Source of the DNA: a virus
Length of the DNA stretch: 35,488 nucleotides
IMG/VR virus record: IMGVR_UViG_3300010354_000260
Coordinates: 1-35,488 of that record
Direction: 5' to 3' (one strand)
Both the position numbers and the translations under genes were made by a program. This document shows positions 7,163-22,100 of the stretch, one piece after another (position 1 is the stretch's first letter; each line of letters starts with the position of its first letter). The notes beneath the pieces were generated by a model. That model ran no database searches. It was given only the letters and a program-made list of their open reading frames with translations, and was not told the origin of the DNA.

Positions 7163-10100
7163 ATGGATTCTAATAATAACCATCCAGATTTCCCAATAGA
7201 CGATAGTCATACTGGCCGCTTCACCGAACAGGAGGAGAAGGCTGCTCCGGGACGCCTTGGCAAATACCTTGCTTCCAGGCTCATAGATAAGCCGAGTATT
7301 GGCGACCTGCGTGGCCGCCGACGTGGGCGCAGGGATGGTTTTGATATCGACATCCCCACAGGTGGGAAACCAGGAACAAGGACGCCAACCGGCTCAAGAC
7401 GCGACCCCGACAATGACGGCTGGGCAGACGAAGGGACAACCAGGCCAGTCTGGGTTGGTATTGACGGGCAACAAACACCATCATCAGACGCGGAGACACG
7501 GCCCACGCCCGAGCCCCCCAAAACGCTCTCATCCGGCGCTAGCGCAGCTGAAAAAACACTGATTGAGCGTGCTAAAAGAGCTGGAGTAGACCTGTCTCTA
7601 TTTTTTGACACATCAACCGACGATGACGACGTATCTGAGGCAACATCAGAGTGGTCGCTTTCGAAGTCCGGCAAGCAGATGGCCGGAGACGTTGTTGTAA
7701 TCAGAGATGATGAAAATGGGAAAGCACAGCTACTAACTATTACTAGAACTCGCGGACCGTTCCGTGGTGCGCTTGCCCTCCCCGGTGGGATGTTCGACGA
7801 AGAGAAAGACAATCTACTATCGGATACGCCACTTAGGGAAATGGAAGAAGAGGTTAACCTAAAGGCATCCGACGCATATGCGGTGTCGATTCTTGGAATT
7901 CTTGATTCACCATTGTGGGACCCGCGCTTTGTTGATGGCGTTAGGGTTGCGGGAACATCGGTTAAGTTTCGCTACGAAGAATCGCTTTCTGCACAAGCGG
8001 GAGATGATGCTTCTAAATTTGAATGGGTAGATATCGAGGACATATCTCTCGGCAAGCATAAAATTGCATTTGAGCATGCGAAATGGCTTGCGATGGCGTA
8101 TGCCAGCGACCCAATACTTGGAACGCGGTTTCGCATACTTGCCGATGCGTCAACCCTGCGCAATGCACGTTTAATATCAAAAATAAATGATGTTAGGGAA
8201 AAGTTGGGTTTCCCACAGTTTAGTCGCGAAAGCATAGAGGCGGCTCTTGCCAAGCGTGGCGTCTCGGCAGCGGATGTGGCCAGGGTGGTCAACGCAATGG
8301 ATTCTCGTGGATTCTTTGTTCTGCTGAAAGATTTGCTAGACCAATCACCAACACCAAAACAACAGGAAATAATTATTGATTCGATAGCCGATTCAGTAAG
8401 ACGACTTTTGGGTGAGTTTTACGAAAAGCGTAACCGTTCGTTTAGTGATGAATTTTCCGATGGACTGGGAGATGAGCTAATTGATTCACTCTCAATACAC
8501 ATTACGACAGATGGAATGCCTGTTATAACTGGATTGCCGATTCCACAAATAGCAAAACATATTCCAGATAAAAGAGATTGGCGTGATGTTGAATTACCGC
8601 CAGCAAGCGCAGTCGACGAAGTTATTGAATACGCCAAAAACCACACACTCTATTTTGATAGAGCCCGTAGCGCCTGGCTAGACAGAAGTGGGAATCTTGT
8701 TGCCACTGTAACTGGTGATTCATCAAATCCACTTGATTGGGTGAGCGAGGAAGCAAAAGAAAAATATCCAAACCTTCTGACATACACGAAAAATGGGGAA
8801 TTGCCGTCTCTACAGTCAGACATGGGTGATTTCGGATATCCAGCGCTATCAAGGTCATTGAAAAAAATAGGGGGTGCGCCCGGTACTCCCATTAAAACAC
8901 TAGATGAGCAAATTAAAGAACTTGACGAGATGTCAGATGATGAATTCAGCACATCGATAGCCAAACAAGGTGGGCTACCGAATAAAAAAATTCTGATGGC
9001 GTGGCTAAAGTGGGACAAATTTATATCTCAAGATATTGCAAGACGTGTCGGCCGCGATTTTGGCAAGGAAGAAATGTTTGTGCGCGGTGCACCGGGACGG
9101 GTCAGGGGTAATGACAGTGGTGGTTTTGCGGGTGCATATATACGTGGACTGACTAATCCTGCGCAATTTGATTTGGCAATCGCTGGAGATGCACTCCAGG
9201 AATATCACGACCTATTTGGCCATATCGGAATTGGCCGTTCTTTTGACAGACATGGAGAATGGGCTAATGACCTAGCAATGTTTTCTCTTATGGACCACCC
9301 GGAATCACCACTTAACGATGATGAAAAACGACTATTAAAACACCTTTATTTTACGATGTATTCATCTACGCGACTATACATCGGTCGGTTTAATGAGCGG
9401 AGAGAGGAAACAGAATCTTTATCGCCGAGTCAACGTTCCGCATTGTCTGATGCAATAAATCCGCTACCAGGAAAGTTTGACGGGCGAGTCACCGATGAGC
9501 GCAGAGACACAATTTTTGCCGGAGATATCAATGACGTAATAAAAATGCTCGACGAAGCATCAATGCCGAGCCGTTTGTCGTCCGGTAGAACACGAATTGT
9601 CGATGCCAATATTGACGACATAGTTCTGGCGCAAGCGCAGGATGCTATCGGTGCATACATGCGCAAAAACATGTTCGATGGAGAAAATAATTATGATGTA
9701 GTTGATTCACTGCGTCTATCGTCCGGAGATAGACCACGCTTCCCACGGCAGCCAGCGTATGGGCCGATGCTTGGTCGCGCTGAGCAGGTTTTCGCCGGCG
9801 TTTCCACATGGGAAGAATTTCTAGATAGATACAACAACACAGACATAGTCTTCCTCGACTATGAAACAACTGGTTTAGTCAACGATGAATTCGGCGAATT
9901 GATGGGCCGTGGAATGCCAGTTCAAATAGGCGCAGTACGTATGCGTAACGGAAAAGTTGTCGACAGATTTAACACCTATGTAAACCCGGGGGAACTGCTT
10001 GGTGAGTGGTCGCGTAATAACCTAAAACGCCAAGATGGCTCACCATTAACAGATGAATTTCTGGAAGAACAAATATCACAGTTGACCGCCCACCAGAAAC

Positions 10101-13100
10101 TTGCCGAGTTCATAGGCGATTCAATAATCGGCGTTCAATACGCTCCATTTGATAAAAACGTACTAGAAGATGCCCTGAGTGTTGAGGGCATCGACTGGAG
10201 GCCATCTGGGTATATAGACACCAATGCATTTGCGGAACTAGCCCTGCCTGTGTGGAGCCCTGAATCACCAGACGGACCGCGTACTATTGATGGAAACGGG
10301 ATAGTAAAGCCATCAACAAGCCTGAAGGCTATTACTGAATACCTTGAAGTTGACCTAGGTGATAAACACCATCGCGCCGACGAGGATGCATTTGCAACAG
10401 CAATGGTGATGCAGCGGATGATTGAACGCGCTGTTGAGTCCGGTCACAAAACCGACGCCTTGGACAAAACAAAAAGAGACAAGCATTTTGCCAATAGAAA
10501 AGCTGAATGGCTTCAGACGGTTGAAGATTTCAGGGTATCAAAAGAATCTTATTTAGATGCAACTAGCAGAAGACAGGAGAGACTTTCTTCCGGTCTTGGC
10601 CGTCGTCTTGGTATCACCAGAAGAGGACAGGCCGGAAAAGTACGGACAGACAGAAACAAGTCATATAAGTACGGCGATAAAGATAACAGCGGTAAAGAGA
10701 TAAGAAAAACCTCCACCACATGGCTAAAGGGCCTTACTGAGGAGCAGATGGCAAGCGTTCTTGTTCCATCAACAGAAGATGAAATGATACAAATGTGGGC
10801 TGACGATTTTGCCCCAGGATGGCGCGACCTTGACGGCGGAAAGCAGTTCCTTGTTTACTTCAAACAGCAGCTGGAGAAATTCCCAGTTATGCGCCCGGAT
10901 TTTTCTGAAGAGAGGGTCACGGCGATAAGAAATCTTGTGGCCGATACATTGAAATCAAACAAACAGCTGAGATGGTTATTTGAAAACTTCGGTGCGCCAA
11001 ACTTCTTTATCAGCGAAGACGATGGCTGGAATTGGTATGAAAACCAGCCAGAAGTATTTGAAGCGCTTGAGGAGTTGCGCGTATCGCGTGGCTTAACAGA
11101 AAGACCATATACACGCGGCATCTCCCTGCCAGCAATTGACGCAATCGCATTTAACAGCAGGGCTGTCATTGACAGAGAATCTCCCGTACCAGGACGGCAG
11201 TTATCCCTACTAATGTCAGAACAAGACGAAGTCATACCAGGCGATACGCATATATCGCAAGCCCTTTCGGCTCTGCTCATCCACGAATATGGCCACTGGC
11301 TTGTCGGTCGTGCGTCTGAAGACAGCGAAGTTAGCGAAACAAATAGGGGCAGGTCGTACTACGGTAGCGGAAAACTGAGTGACCCACGATATGCCATGGC
11401 AATGGACACATGGGCACAATATGTTGACGAAAATCCCGAAAATGACGAGAAATTATTGCGTTCATTTGAATCCGGCATACACATGGATAGGACGCCAGAA
11501 TTACCCAGATTGACGACGTCATACGGTCACACTTCATATGCCGAAGCGTTTGCGGAAGGTTTAGTTGCCGTTCTTCACCCCAATAGGGAAGTTCAACTCC
11601 GTCACATAAATAAAAAACTGCGTGACGATATATACACGATGATGGGTGGCGACGAAAACTTTAAGCCCTGGGATGATGCTCCGGAAAGACTGGCGTCCGG
11701 CTTGTCAAGCGACGTAAGAGACGAGCGCCGTCAAAAAATAAGAGCAGCCCTCAGACAGTTAGTTGATACTTCTAGATTTAATAACGTTAATCGCGGTGAT
11801 TCGGGCTCAGAGGAAAGGGCGCGGGCTGAAGATAGACGCAGTTCGGTGCGCGCAAAGCTGGCGGAAATTTTTAGCGCCGTTGGACTAGAACGGCATTCTG
11901 GGGATGCCGATAAAGCAATGGTTGATGCCGATGCAGTTGATTTAGTTAGAACCCGCTCCACGCTAACTTCGCCACATGTTGCAGGAACTATAGGGACAAT
12001 GACGTCGGACACAATAGCGAGTTTATTAAAATCAAATGTTGCACATACAATATCCGAAACACTTCCATATAGCGTCGAAGAGATAATCGACATACTTGAG
12101 ACGAAAGAAAATGACCCATTGGGCCTAGTTTCGCTCAGTTTTGACGGCCCTACATTTAATGCTCTTCGCGGATATCAATTGTCTTCGCTTGGATACATAA
12201 GGGATAGTAATAATCAAATAATTTCCGAAAGCACACTTTCAAGCGTCGAGGATGCAAGGACAATTATTGAGGCGCAAAGAGCTTTTGATGCTAACCCCGA
12301 CTGGAAAAAAAACGGAACATCAGTCAGGCTCAAAAATGGCCTCGAAATAGCTAGTGGTCAATATGGGGAATCACGATTCTATGAAACACCTTCGGGAGTA
12401 GTATTTTTCGTTACCAAAGAGGGGTATATAAGAATTCTTGAAAATGGAGATAACGTTCCTAGCCCAATCCGTGAAGCGTTCTTAGTATCAGATTCGACGC
12501 TTGAGGGAATTAACAGGGTGTTAGATAAACACCTAACGGATTATTTTGACGGCCGAGCAAATCGCCTTGACACCGCGATGGGGAGGGGGCTGGTATTAAA
12601 TGCAATTCACAACGATATAGAAAATGAAGTAGAACAGGCAATTTCGAAGTCACCATCAACCCGCAATCTTCCAGATGTTGTGCGTGAGTCATTAAAAGTC
12701 TCGATGTCGGCACAAATGATGGACAATATCAGAGTTTTCTTGGATAACGTCGAGGCCGATGCAGTAAATAAGGAGCAGTCAGCAAACGGGGAAAAACCCA
12801 GCAGTAAGGCGTCATTTTTCGGCGTATATGTTCCGTCTCGCAACATATGGATGCGCGTATCGGAACAAATGCATGCATTCCTAACGTCACAAAACGATAC
12901 CGCGGAATCCAAGCAGCACACAATTTCCGTATGGGGTGAATATCCGGGCCAACAAATTGATGTAAAAACATTTACCGTAGCCGATATACAGGCAATACAG
13001 GACAACGTAGGTAAATACACGTTTAGTTTCAATGAAGTTTCAACATCAAATTTAGCAAAACTTGCAGTCGATTCAGTAAAGCAAATATACCTTGGCGGAG

Positions 13101-16100
13101 GGGTTGCGGTAGGTAGAAACCGTCATGGATTCGCTGAAGTTGGATATCATACAGCAAAGTCTCCCACTGGCCAGGCAGAACTTAAATCTGCCATAGTTTC
13201 AGATATAGTTCATCTATGGGCTATTTCCTCTAATGACGCGAATGCCGCCATGCTTCAAATGCAACATGAGGCGCGCAAGCTTTTTGGTCTAGAAGATGCC
13301 GTAGGGTGGCGATGGGGACAATCAAAGGTAAGCGATAGACCTGCGCATCGCACTTTCATCGGCGATACTAGCGAAAACGCTACTAGCGTAGCTTCTGCCG
13401 ATGGGACTGCTGTACTTGACTCTGGTAAAAGCGGTTTTGTCAGAGATTTGCTTACCTCAATGTATGAATCAACCCAGCAGTACTATAAGTCAAAAGGGAT
13501 AACACATGTTCCCGTATACCGTGGGTACACTGTTCCGGTAGAGAACAACACAGTGAAGTCTGGCGTTGATGTGGTCGCAATGAGACCGCTTTCATCATGG
13601 GCGACAACCAGGGGAATAGCGGAAAGGTTTACAGCTGGTAGAGGTAGGTTATACGAAGACGGCGTTGTGGTGATGGCCTATGTTCCAGTTGAGCAAATTT
13701 TAGCTAATCCGCTGACAGGGTTCGGATGCTTTGCAGAAGATGAAATAGTTTTATTAGGTAAACCAACACTTGCCGTTGTACAGAGGTTTTCCGAAAATAA
13801 TGAATATAAACCAGGGGCATTCCCACTTTCTAAGGCAATGTACGATTCGGCAATTTCTGGACTTAGTTCAGCACTGTCGCAAGAATCACTTAACATGGAA
13901 ATGGACAGAATTGTTGTTGACAACGCATTAAGTCGTTTGTCGTCTGGCCAGCGTGCTGGAACAATTTCTAGAGAACCAGCGCGAAAAATGTCTCACGGCG
14001 GCATGGTTCGCGGATTCACAACTGGATTAGCAAGCAAAGATGAAATTGAAGACGATGTGCTTGATTTTCCGAATGATGCGGAATTAATACGCGATGCATC
14101 ACGCAGGATAATCACTCCGACACCAGAGCCACTTTCAGAACAAATGGTGTTTGAATTCTCGCGAGACACTGCACTAATCAGACAAATGCATGATGGGCAA
14201 ATATTTAGTCCGGTAAGAAGCACACGGTTTTCGAACGGTGATTTATCAAAATTCAGGCTTGTATCAGACGAAGATAGGGCTGCGGCAAAGGCGGTGGTTG
14301 CACGCAATATATATGCATCAATGGGAATGAAAACGTCTGAATTTTTAGATGCTATGTCCAGTGCCGATAATGCTATTTTTTCAGAAATAGCACCAAGAAA
14401 CTGGGCGCAAAAAATGCGCAAGATAATGGCTGACCCATCACTGTTGGAGCGCACAAAAATTTTCCCAGGGAAACGTTTTATTTTCATTGTCGCCGACAAA
14501 GATGGAAAAGTTGTAGAGGTTTCAGGCGACACATTTACAAAGGGTGATGAACTCGCATATCAACAAATGTTTGATGGGGATGATGGGATTAGCCTTAAGG
14601 GGTTAAGCGAGAAAGAACTAGAGCGGGTCATAGGGGAATCAGTTGTTGGGATAATGATAAGCGGATGGGCCAGTTCGTCAACAAACCCATTTTCTAATGC
14701 AGTACAAAATACGGCACGCCGCATGTTTGGCCTAAATAGCGCTGCCGGGTTTATTGATGGCAAATTCATTACCGATAAGGATGCAATAGCAAAAGCCAAC
14801 ACATATGAAATTGATGGGGCCAAGACGCCGAGCCCATCAGAGGAACGCCTTCTTTCGCTGTTTGTAGAGTCCATATATATGGCAACACAGCAGTATTTTG
14901 CAGATAAGGGAATTACGCACGTACCGGTCTGGAGGGGAATGTATGTTGGGGACAGATACAACCCAGTACCTGCCCTATTAAACGAATCGATACGCGCAGA
15001 AGAAATAGTTATGCGTCCTCTTTCATCATGGACGGTGAACCCAAATGTTGCAACAAGTTTCACCGGTATTGGTTCAAGTGAACGGTACTCACCAAGATTC
15101 TTATTCTCCTATGTACCGGTTGAACAAGTTTTTTCGACGCCATTTACAGGAATAGGAACACTCTTCGAAGACGAAGTTGTTCTACTTGGTGCTCCGACCG
15201 AAGCCCTCATAGTCGACCAAAATTCCAAAGAGATATCAATCACTGGTCTTACAACAGGAAAAATAAACGGAATAAGCAGAAGCGAGTATCTTGACCAGCT
15301 CGCTACAAGGAGACTATCTTCCGGAGCTTCCCGCCCATGGGGTGCAATTTCTGTTCCTGACGAAATACAGGAGGACAGGGAGTATAAGGAAGATTTAGAG
15401 TACCTCACAAGGCTTAAGGCCGCAGTCGCAGAATATGAGTCGACAGGAAACTGGATGGGTGCAAAGCACAATGTATCGCCATCGTTTGAATCTGCGTACG
15501 AATCGGTTAATTGGCAGACAGGTAAGGTAATAATTCACACCGACACTGTGCCGCGGAATGCATCAAAGGAAGAGCTCGCCGCAATGGAGCCAGAGCGTCT
15601 AAAAGGGCTGGAGCGGCAGATGCGGGAAAAAGTATCCATTCTTGAAGCGGAGGTTACAAGAAAGAAATTCGTTGCCCACTCGAAGCGAATGAGGTTAGAG
15701 CAGGGAACAATAGACATTGAAGATATTACGGACGAGGAATATGCGGAGCTCTTGGCTGAGTCGAACGAAATACGCTTGCTCCACGAAAAAGCATATTCAC
15801 AAACTCCAAGCACAGAACGTGAAATAGCCCGCCAAAAATTATTTGAGCTCTTTCCTTCTGTCGGCGCAGAGAATGGAATTGCGTACGCAACACACGCTGG
15901 CCACCAATACCTGCAGGGCGGTGTATCTCGTCCAGAAATGACAGTTGGTCGTTCCGGCATGGAGGGCAACACACGTGGGCTGAACGACATGATGGTTGCC
16001 AAGCTCGGGGACAGGGTTAATAGGGCTCGAAACGAAGTATCGACATTGTCGCAAGCCATTATTTCTGCGAGGCAGTCGGGAAAAATAGAAGTAACACGAC

Positions 16101-19100
16101 AAACCAGGGATATTATCGTTCCGGCCCTTGTTAACGGTGACTATCAAATACCCTGGTTAACTTCACCGATAAATACAGACAGTGGTTCGTTCATAATAGA
16201 TATTCCGGAAAGCGTGGATAGGGATTCCGTTGTCGAAGGGATGGAATCACATATGTCTTCCCGACTTAAGCCGGAACTAGAGAAATTGACAGAGCTTCAA
16301 CAAACAATCGAATCGTCTGGAAATCAATTTCTTAGCGCATACAGTGCAGCAAATACGGTTGGGATGCAGACACTTGGCTATTTTGGCCGATATGCATGGA
16401 AAGACCTGCCAGAAGACATCACGGAGGAAATTCGTTCTGGCCGCGGAGACGTCGATGGTCGTAGGTTTATAAACTCACCAGCCGGCAGGCACATGGCTGA
16501 AGCATGGCAAACTAGAGCAGCCAGTAGAGGAACTCTTTATCTTTTTGCAGGAAAAGCGGAAACTGAAATAACAGCCAGTCTTGGTCCGGGGGATGAACTG
16601 CAAATAGCTGGCTCACATGCGCCGTTGATTGGTATTTCAAATGGCATTACTGCCGAACTGTCGGCTGGAACTGACGGAAAAAGGGTTACAAAAATCATGC
16701 CAGCCCTATTTGCGAGGGCGATACGTGCTCATAGAAATCATGGCGTTGTAACACCAAATGTAGTTCTCAAGCGGGATGAAACTCCGACAATGAGAAAACT
16801 TTCATCAGGGCGCGTATTGATACGTCCAGAATCAGATAAAGATGCCGCTGATATTCCGCGCCTTCAGAGGCTAATGGGTATTTTTAAGTCGGATGCAGAA
16901 CAACGCGAAATGCGTCGAGTTCGCTCAAACGTACAACGATGGGGCGGACGGGAAGGATTCCCCAGGGACTATACGGTTTCACGACAGACTGCAAACGCTA
17001 TCAATTTTGTGTACGACGACATAGTAAATGGACGCCTAGAGATGGACATTTACAGGGAGATGTTCGGTTCTTTTGCTGACGAACCAGATACGGTCGAAGA
17101 GGCCATACGTTTGGTTGATATTCCATCACTTGACGGAGCAGATGGAAAGTGGAAGTTTTTAACCGAAAACAATATAGAGTGGGGATACTCTGGCAACCCC
17201 TTTAGACCAGAAGTCTCACCAGTATCAAGAACAATTACTGAGTCGAACAGTCAAGCAATTAAAAGATTGCGTTCAATACAAAACTCTGCAGTCGCCCACA
17301 TATTTAAAGAGCTTCGCGATACGGCACCAGTTACGAAGACATGGAGGGGCCTATATATAGATTACTCAAGCAGGGATGCGTCATCTCCAATCCTGTTTGG
17401 AGATATTGGTGACGAATTAGACATTCCGCTTTCCACGTCAACGGGCAAAAAAAATCTTGCAGCCCAATTTGCAACCGGCAGATTATCACACCCGAACGAA
17501 ACGATTCCCCTTGGCTCAATGCCTGTCGTCCTTGAGGTTGTTGGGAGAAATATACCAGTATCGTGGCGTGGTGATGGTCCGAATTCGGTGATTCCGCGAG
17601 ACACACCACTAGCGCAATTCCACATCAGAAATGCAGATGAGCGCCTAGTTGGTGGAAAGTTCAGGATTGTATCGCGCAAATACGAACCAGCGGAACAATT
17701 TGGCCTGATGTCCACGGATAGGGCATTAGAAGATGTTGACGGCAAAGTCATGGTCGTTCAAATTGAGCAGGTTGAACAACAGGGGGACAAAATTGTTGCC
17801 CTGAAACCCATAACCGAAAGACTGTCGTCGGGGGCAAAACAAAAATACACAGACCTGGAAACAGCAAAATTATCACGTTCAATGCGTGTAAGGCAAACAG
17901 CAGACAACGACCGTTCCTCCACATTTGACGCAATTATCGGTGGCATCAACGAACTGGACGGCCCATATGAGTCCAATAGTGGAAAGTTTGTCCGTTCTGG
18001 TATCGCCATATTTAGAAATGGCATGGGAATGCGCTCCGAATTAGATACGAGCAGCTATGAATCGCGCAAGTTGGCATCAAGAAAAATAAAGAATTGGCTC
18101 GACATGCATGGTCCTGCAGTACTTCTTCAAGACTATGAGGGGGCCGAAAGCACAATAGGACTAACTGTTTCGGATGGTCGTATTGATGTTGACATTGCTG
18201 ATGTTATTGAAGCGACAAATGCCGTACGCAATAATGCCGACAAAATTGCGAGACGGCAAAATCAAACATTTGCAATTGACCTCGACAAGCTATGGTCAGG
18301 CGAAAAGGGCGGTCGCCTTAATAGGGACGGTTATATTATGGCCGGCGGAAACAGCATGATGAGAGTTTCCGACGCATCGATAGACGATATTGATTCTATT
18401 AATACATTCCTTGATAACAATAAACTTAGGACTGGCTCGGCGCGATTTAGCATAATTGGCGATGTTTATGGTGGTGCTACTGATGAATCCGGAAACAGAA
18501 TAACTGACGGATTTATGAGGATACGCCCGATAAATGGTCCGGGCGATGGTTCTGGGGACTATTGGGTCGTAGCGCAAAGTGATGAGTATATCGGCGTATT
18601 TACCCATGCTGATTTCTCGTCAGCTAGAGATGAAATGCTTCAGCGTGCAGAATTTGGGAAGTCACCCGCTCAGCGTTCTGTGGCGAACATAATCTCGCGG
18701 TTGATAAATTCAGATATTGAGCCAGTATCAAAGATGAGAACAAGAAAACTGGACAATAATACAAATGAACTGACAGAAATATCATCTCGCCGTGAACATA
18801 GGAAACTTGGACTGCCATCAGTTTTAAGGAAACTGCATGAAGATACATATGGCAAGGACAGACTCCGCATCGCAGATGAGCGTGATGGGACATTCAGAAG
18901 ACTGTCAAGTGGCGAAACTGAAATAACAAAACTTGAGTCCCAGTACGTTGACAGCGAAGATGGCGTTGTGTACGTACGTTCCCCACGTAGAACACCAAAG
19001 CGCCCCACTAGAAGTCGTCATTACGATGAAACTAAGAAACAAATAACCGACGATGCCATAGAAATTGCCCAAAACATAACCGGCATGTCAAGAAATGAAC

Positions 19101-22100
19101 TGGGCGAAAACGAAATTGCACGCGCACTGAAGTCAACAGTGGCAAAAAATGTAGCGCTGACCATACTGGGCCGGGGGGAGTTAAACATTCAAGAACTCCG
19201 CGACATGTTAATGAAAAATATGAATTCTTCCAGATTCGATAGCGGCACAGAGGGGACACTCGGCCTACGGCAATTGTTTAGATTCCTGGTTGACCTACCG
19301 ACAGATGTTGATACCCCCACATCAGAAGGCCAGAGATTTATATTAATAAATGATGATGAGATATTGCCAATAGATTCTTCGATTAGACGGCTTGAGTCAC
19401 TTTCCTCCGTATGGAGTGCCATAACCGACGGAATGTCGGATATGTCCCTTGATGAGCTTACAAATAGCCAATCCATAAGACGGCTATCTGATTCCCTATT
19501 TGCTGAAGTTGAAGACCTATATAAACTTCTGGATGACGCACCTGATGAGCAGTCCGAACAAAAGATAAGGCAGCGCATCAACACGCGCGACGGTGAATTC
19601 AAGAGGGTGGTAGCAAACGAACTAAATACATTCCTAAATAATTTTGCACAGAATGTATCTCAGTCACAGAAAATTGCCAGAGAAAAATCATCGGACCAGC
19701 GAAGCATATCTTCACGATTCATAGTTGAAATGCCTGCGTACCATGACGGCAAACAAATTACAAATGAAGACGGAAGCCCAAGAACAATCCTGGCAATAGT
19801 TGATGTGTCAGAAAAAGATAATCCAGTTGGTGATTCGGCGACACTAGACGGATTCAAGGTAAGGGTTTTGAATCAGCATGGAAATCCGGTTGATTCAACC
19901 ACCCACGTCATTGGCGGCATGATTGCCAGCACCAGTGATATGAGGGTGGTTTCAAGATTGACAAAAGAAACGGTTGATACGCCAGAAGTCAAGGAGCTGT
20001 TCACTCAATATATTAAACAAAACATCGAGCACCGAATTGTATCGAGATTGATGGGGGCAACATCTGCTGGAGAATTTGCACTTCCAGGCACAGACGATAT
20101 GGAGACGCAAGATGCCATAGTGGCAATGAATTATTTGCTAAATAATGGAATTATAACCGGGCCAGAGCATGAAGAAATTAAAAAACTCATAGACGACATA
20201 ACCGACAAACATAATACGTTTGCGCCTAACGGAAATCTTTTCTGGAACAACGCACGAACCTCTGGTCTGATATATACAACTTCCCCCGATGGAATAATTG
20301 TTGCCAATAGCCAGAAGGGGCAAGAAGCAATTGCCACATCGCTTGTTTCCGCAGTGGTCAAGCAGTGGGCGAATACGGCAAATAGCACGAACCCATTTTC
20401 TCTTGAAATACAACACGCCGCTAGGGAGCTTTTTGGTCTGACTGATGCTATTGGCTGGAACTCACGCAGGGGCGAGGCGATGCCTTTTGCTCCAGATAGT
20501 CCGCTTCAGTCTGACGGACTAAACGATGACGAAGTGTTCATGACTAATATATTGAAGCCAATACTTCGTGCACAATATCTTGCAACACAAAAATACTTTG
20601 CTGACAAGGGAATAACACATGTGCGCCTGTTTAGGGGTAGCGGCGGCCACTCTTCGCCGGAGACTGATGTTGATTTTGCAGCTATCACACCTGGGTATAC
20701 AAGACCAATGTCTTCATGGTCTACGAACGTAACTGACGCCAGCTCTTTCTCTGATGTAAATAGCGGAAATGTGATAGTAGCAGAGGTTCCAGTTGAAGAC
20801 ATTTTCTCAATTCCGCTCACTGGCGCTGGCTGTTTTGATGAAGATGAAGTAATTGTTCTAGGAAAAGAGAGACAAATTCTTGTTTGGCCACCAGGGTGGT
20901 CAGAGGAGAATATGCAGGTCGTCGCAGAGTTTAGTCCAACCACTTACGGAAATTTTTCGGATGCCGTTGCAAGTCTTGAAAGCCCATCTCAAGATGAACT
21001 AGATGACAGCGAATATATCTCCTTGTTTGACCCACGCGGAAACCAGGAAGCAACAATAATTGAAATTCTCACAGATGCGTTTTTTGCTGAGAGCATGCTC
21101 GAAGGACTTTCGTCGGAAGATGACATAACCGAACAAAATATATCCTGGCGAACGACGGAAGCAGAGCATGGATTGTTCCGTGTGGTTGATTTTATGCTGT
21201 CATCTGAAGAGATGATGGCCGAATTGCCTACTGGCGAAGAAATGCCAGAATCTGTACGTGCATCAATTGAAAGAACAAAAAACAATATCAGGCCGATATT
21301 GGCATCAATTACCCGGACAGAAAAACTATTACGTGAACTGCAAAAAGATGGAAACATATCATCTAATGGCGTTGCTATTGAAAAAATAGACAGCATTAAG
21401 ATATCTATAGAGACTGCGCGTAATCAGGCGCGTCGAATAATGGCTATTGATACTGGCTCTCAGTCTGGGCAAATCACTGAAAGAAGTAGGCCACTATTTA
21501 CCATTGATAAAACTGGAAAAATAATTAACATCGACGATGCAGAGCGTTTCTCTAGCGGTCGAGTTAATGTCATGGCAAAACACATCAAGAACCCTGTTTT
21601 GCAAAGAGTTGTTGCCCACTCAACGCCAGAACCAATTTCCAAACTGGACCCAACTGACGACCTAAGAACAGCACAACAAACTGGACGGCCCATATCGTGG
21701 CTATTGCCAGAAACAATGGATGACAAATTAGCGCAAATAATTGCTGAATACATCGATAAATACGTGTCATCGGATTCATCGCTAGAAATGGTGGACAATA
21801 TCGAAGAAGAATATGGAGAGCTTGGTATCCTGAGCTTTGAGATAGAGAGTGGCAAATATTGGCCACAAACATCATCACTGCCAAAGCCAACGGCCGAGTA
21901 CGGGGTACTTATCGCACGGATGATTTCTAGGTTGATAGAAATTGAACCGGATTTAGCAAAACCACAGAACCAGTACACTCTTCAATTACTGGCAGAATCA
22001 GTATTAGTGCGGGCAATACCATTCTTGTCAAAAGCGCTCTTCCTTCGTCGTAAATTCGATGATGATGAATCTAAAATAGATAATTACATTTCTGAGCAAC

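Noticed and set aside
13993-16059. Long antisense frames opposite the polyprotein gene (for example 13993-14532, 14560-15063, 15535-16059)
   Set aside because: They are Ser/Arg-rich mirror frames of a clearly coding strand, have no recognisable domains and no consistent ribosome sites; the same holds for those at 22955-23458 and 26884-27393.
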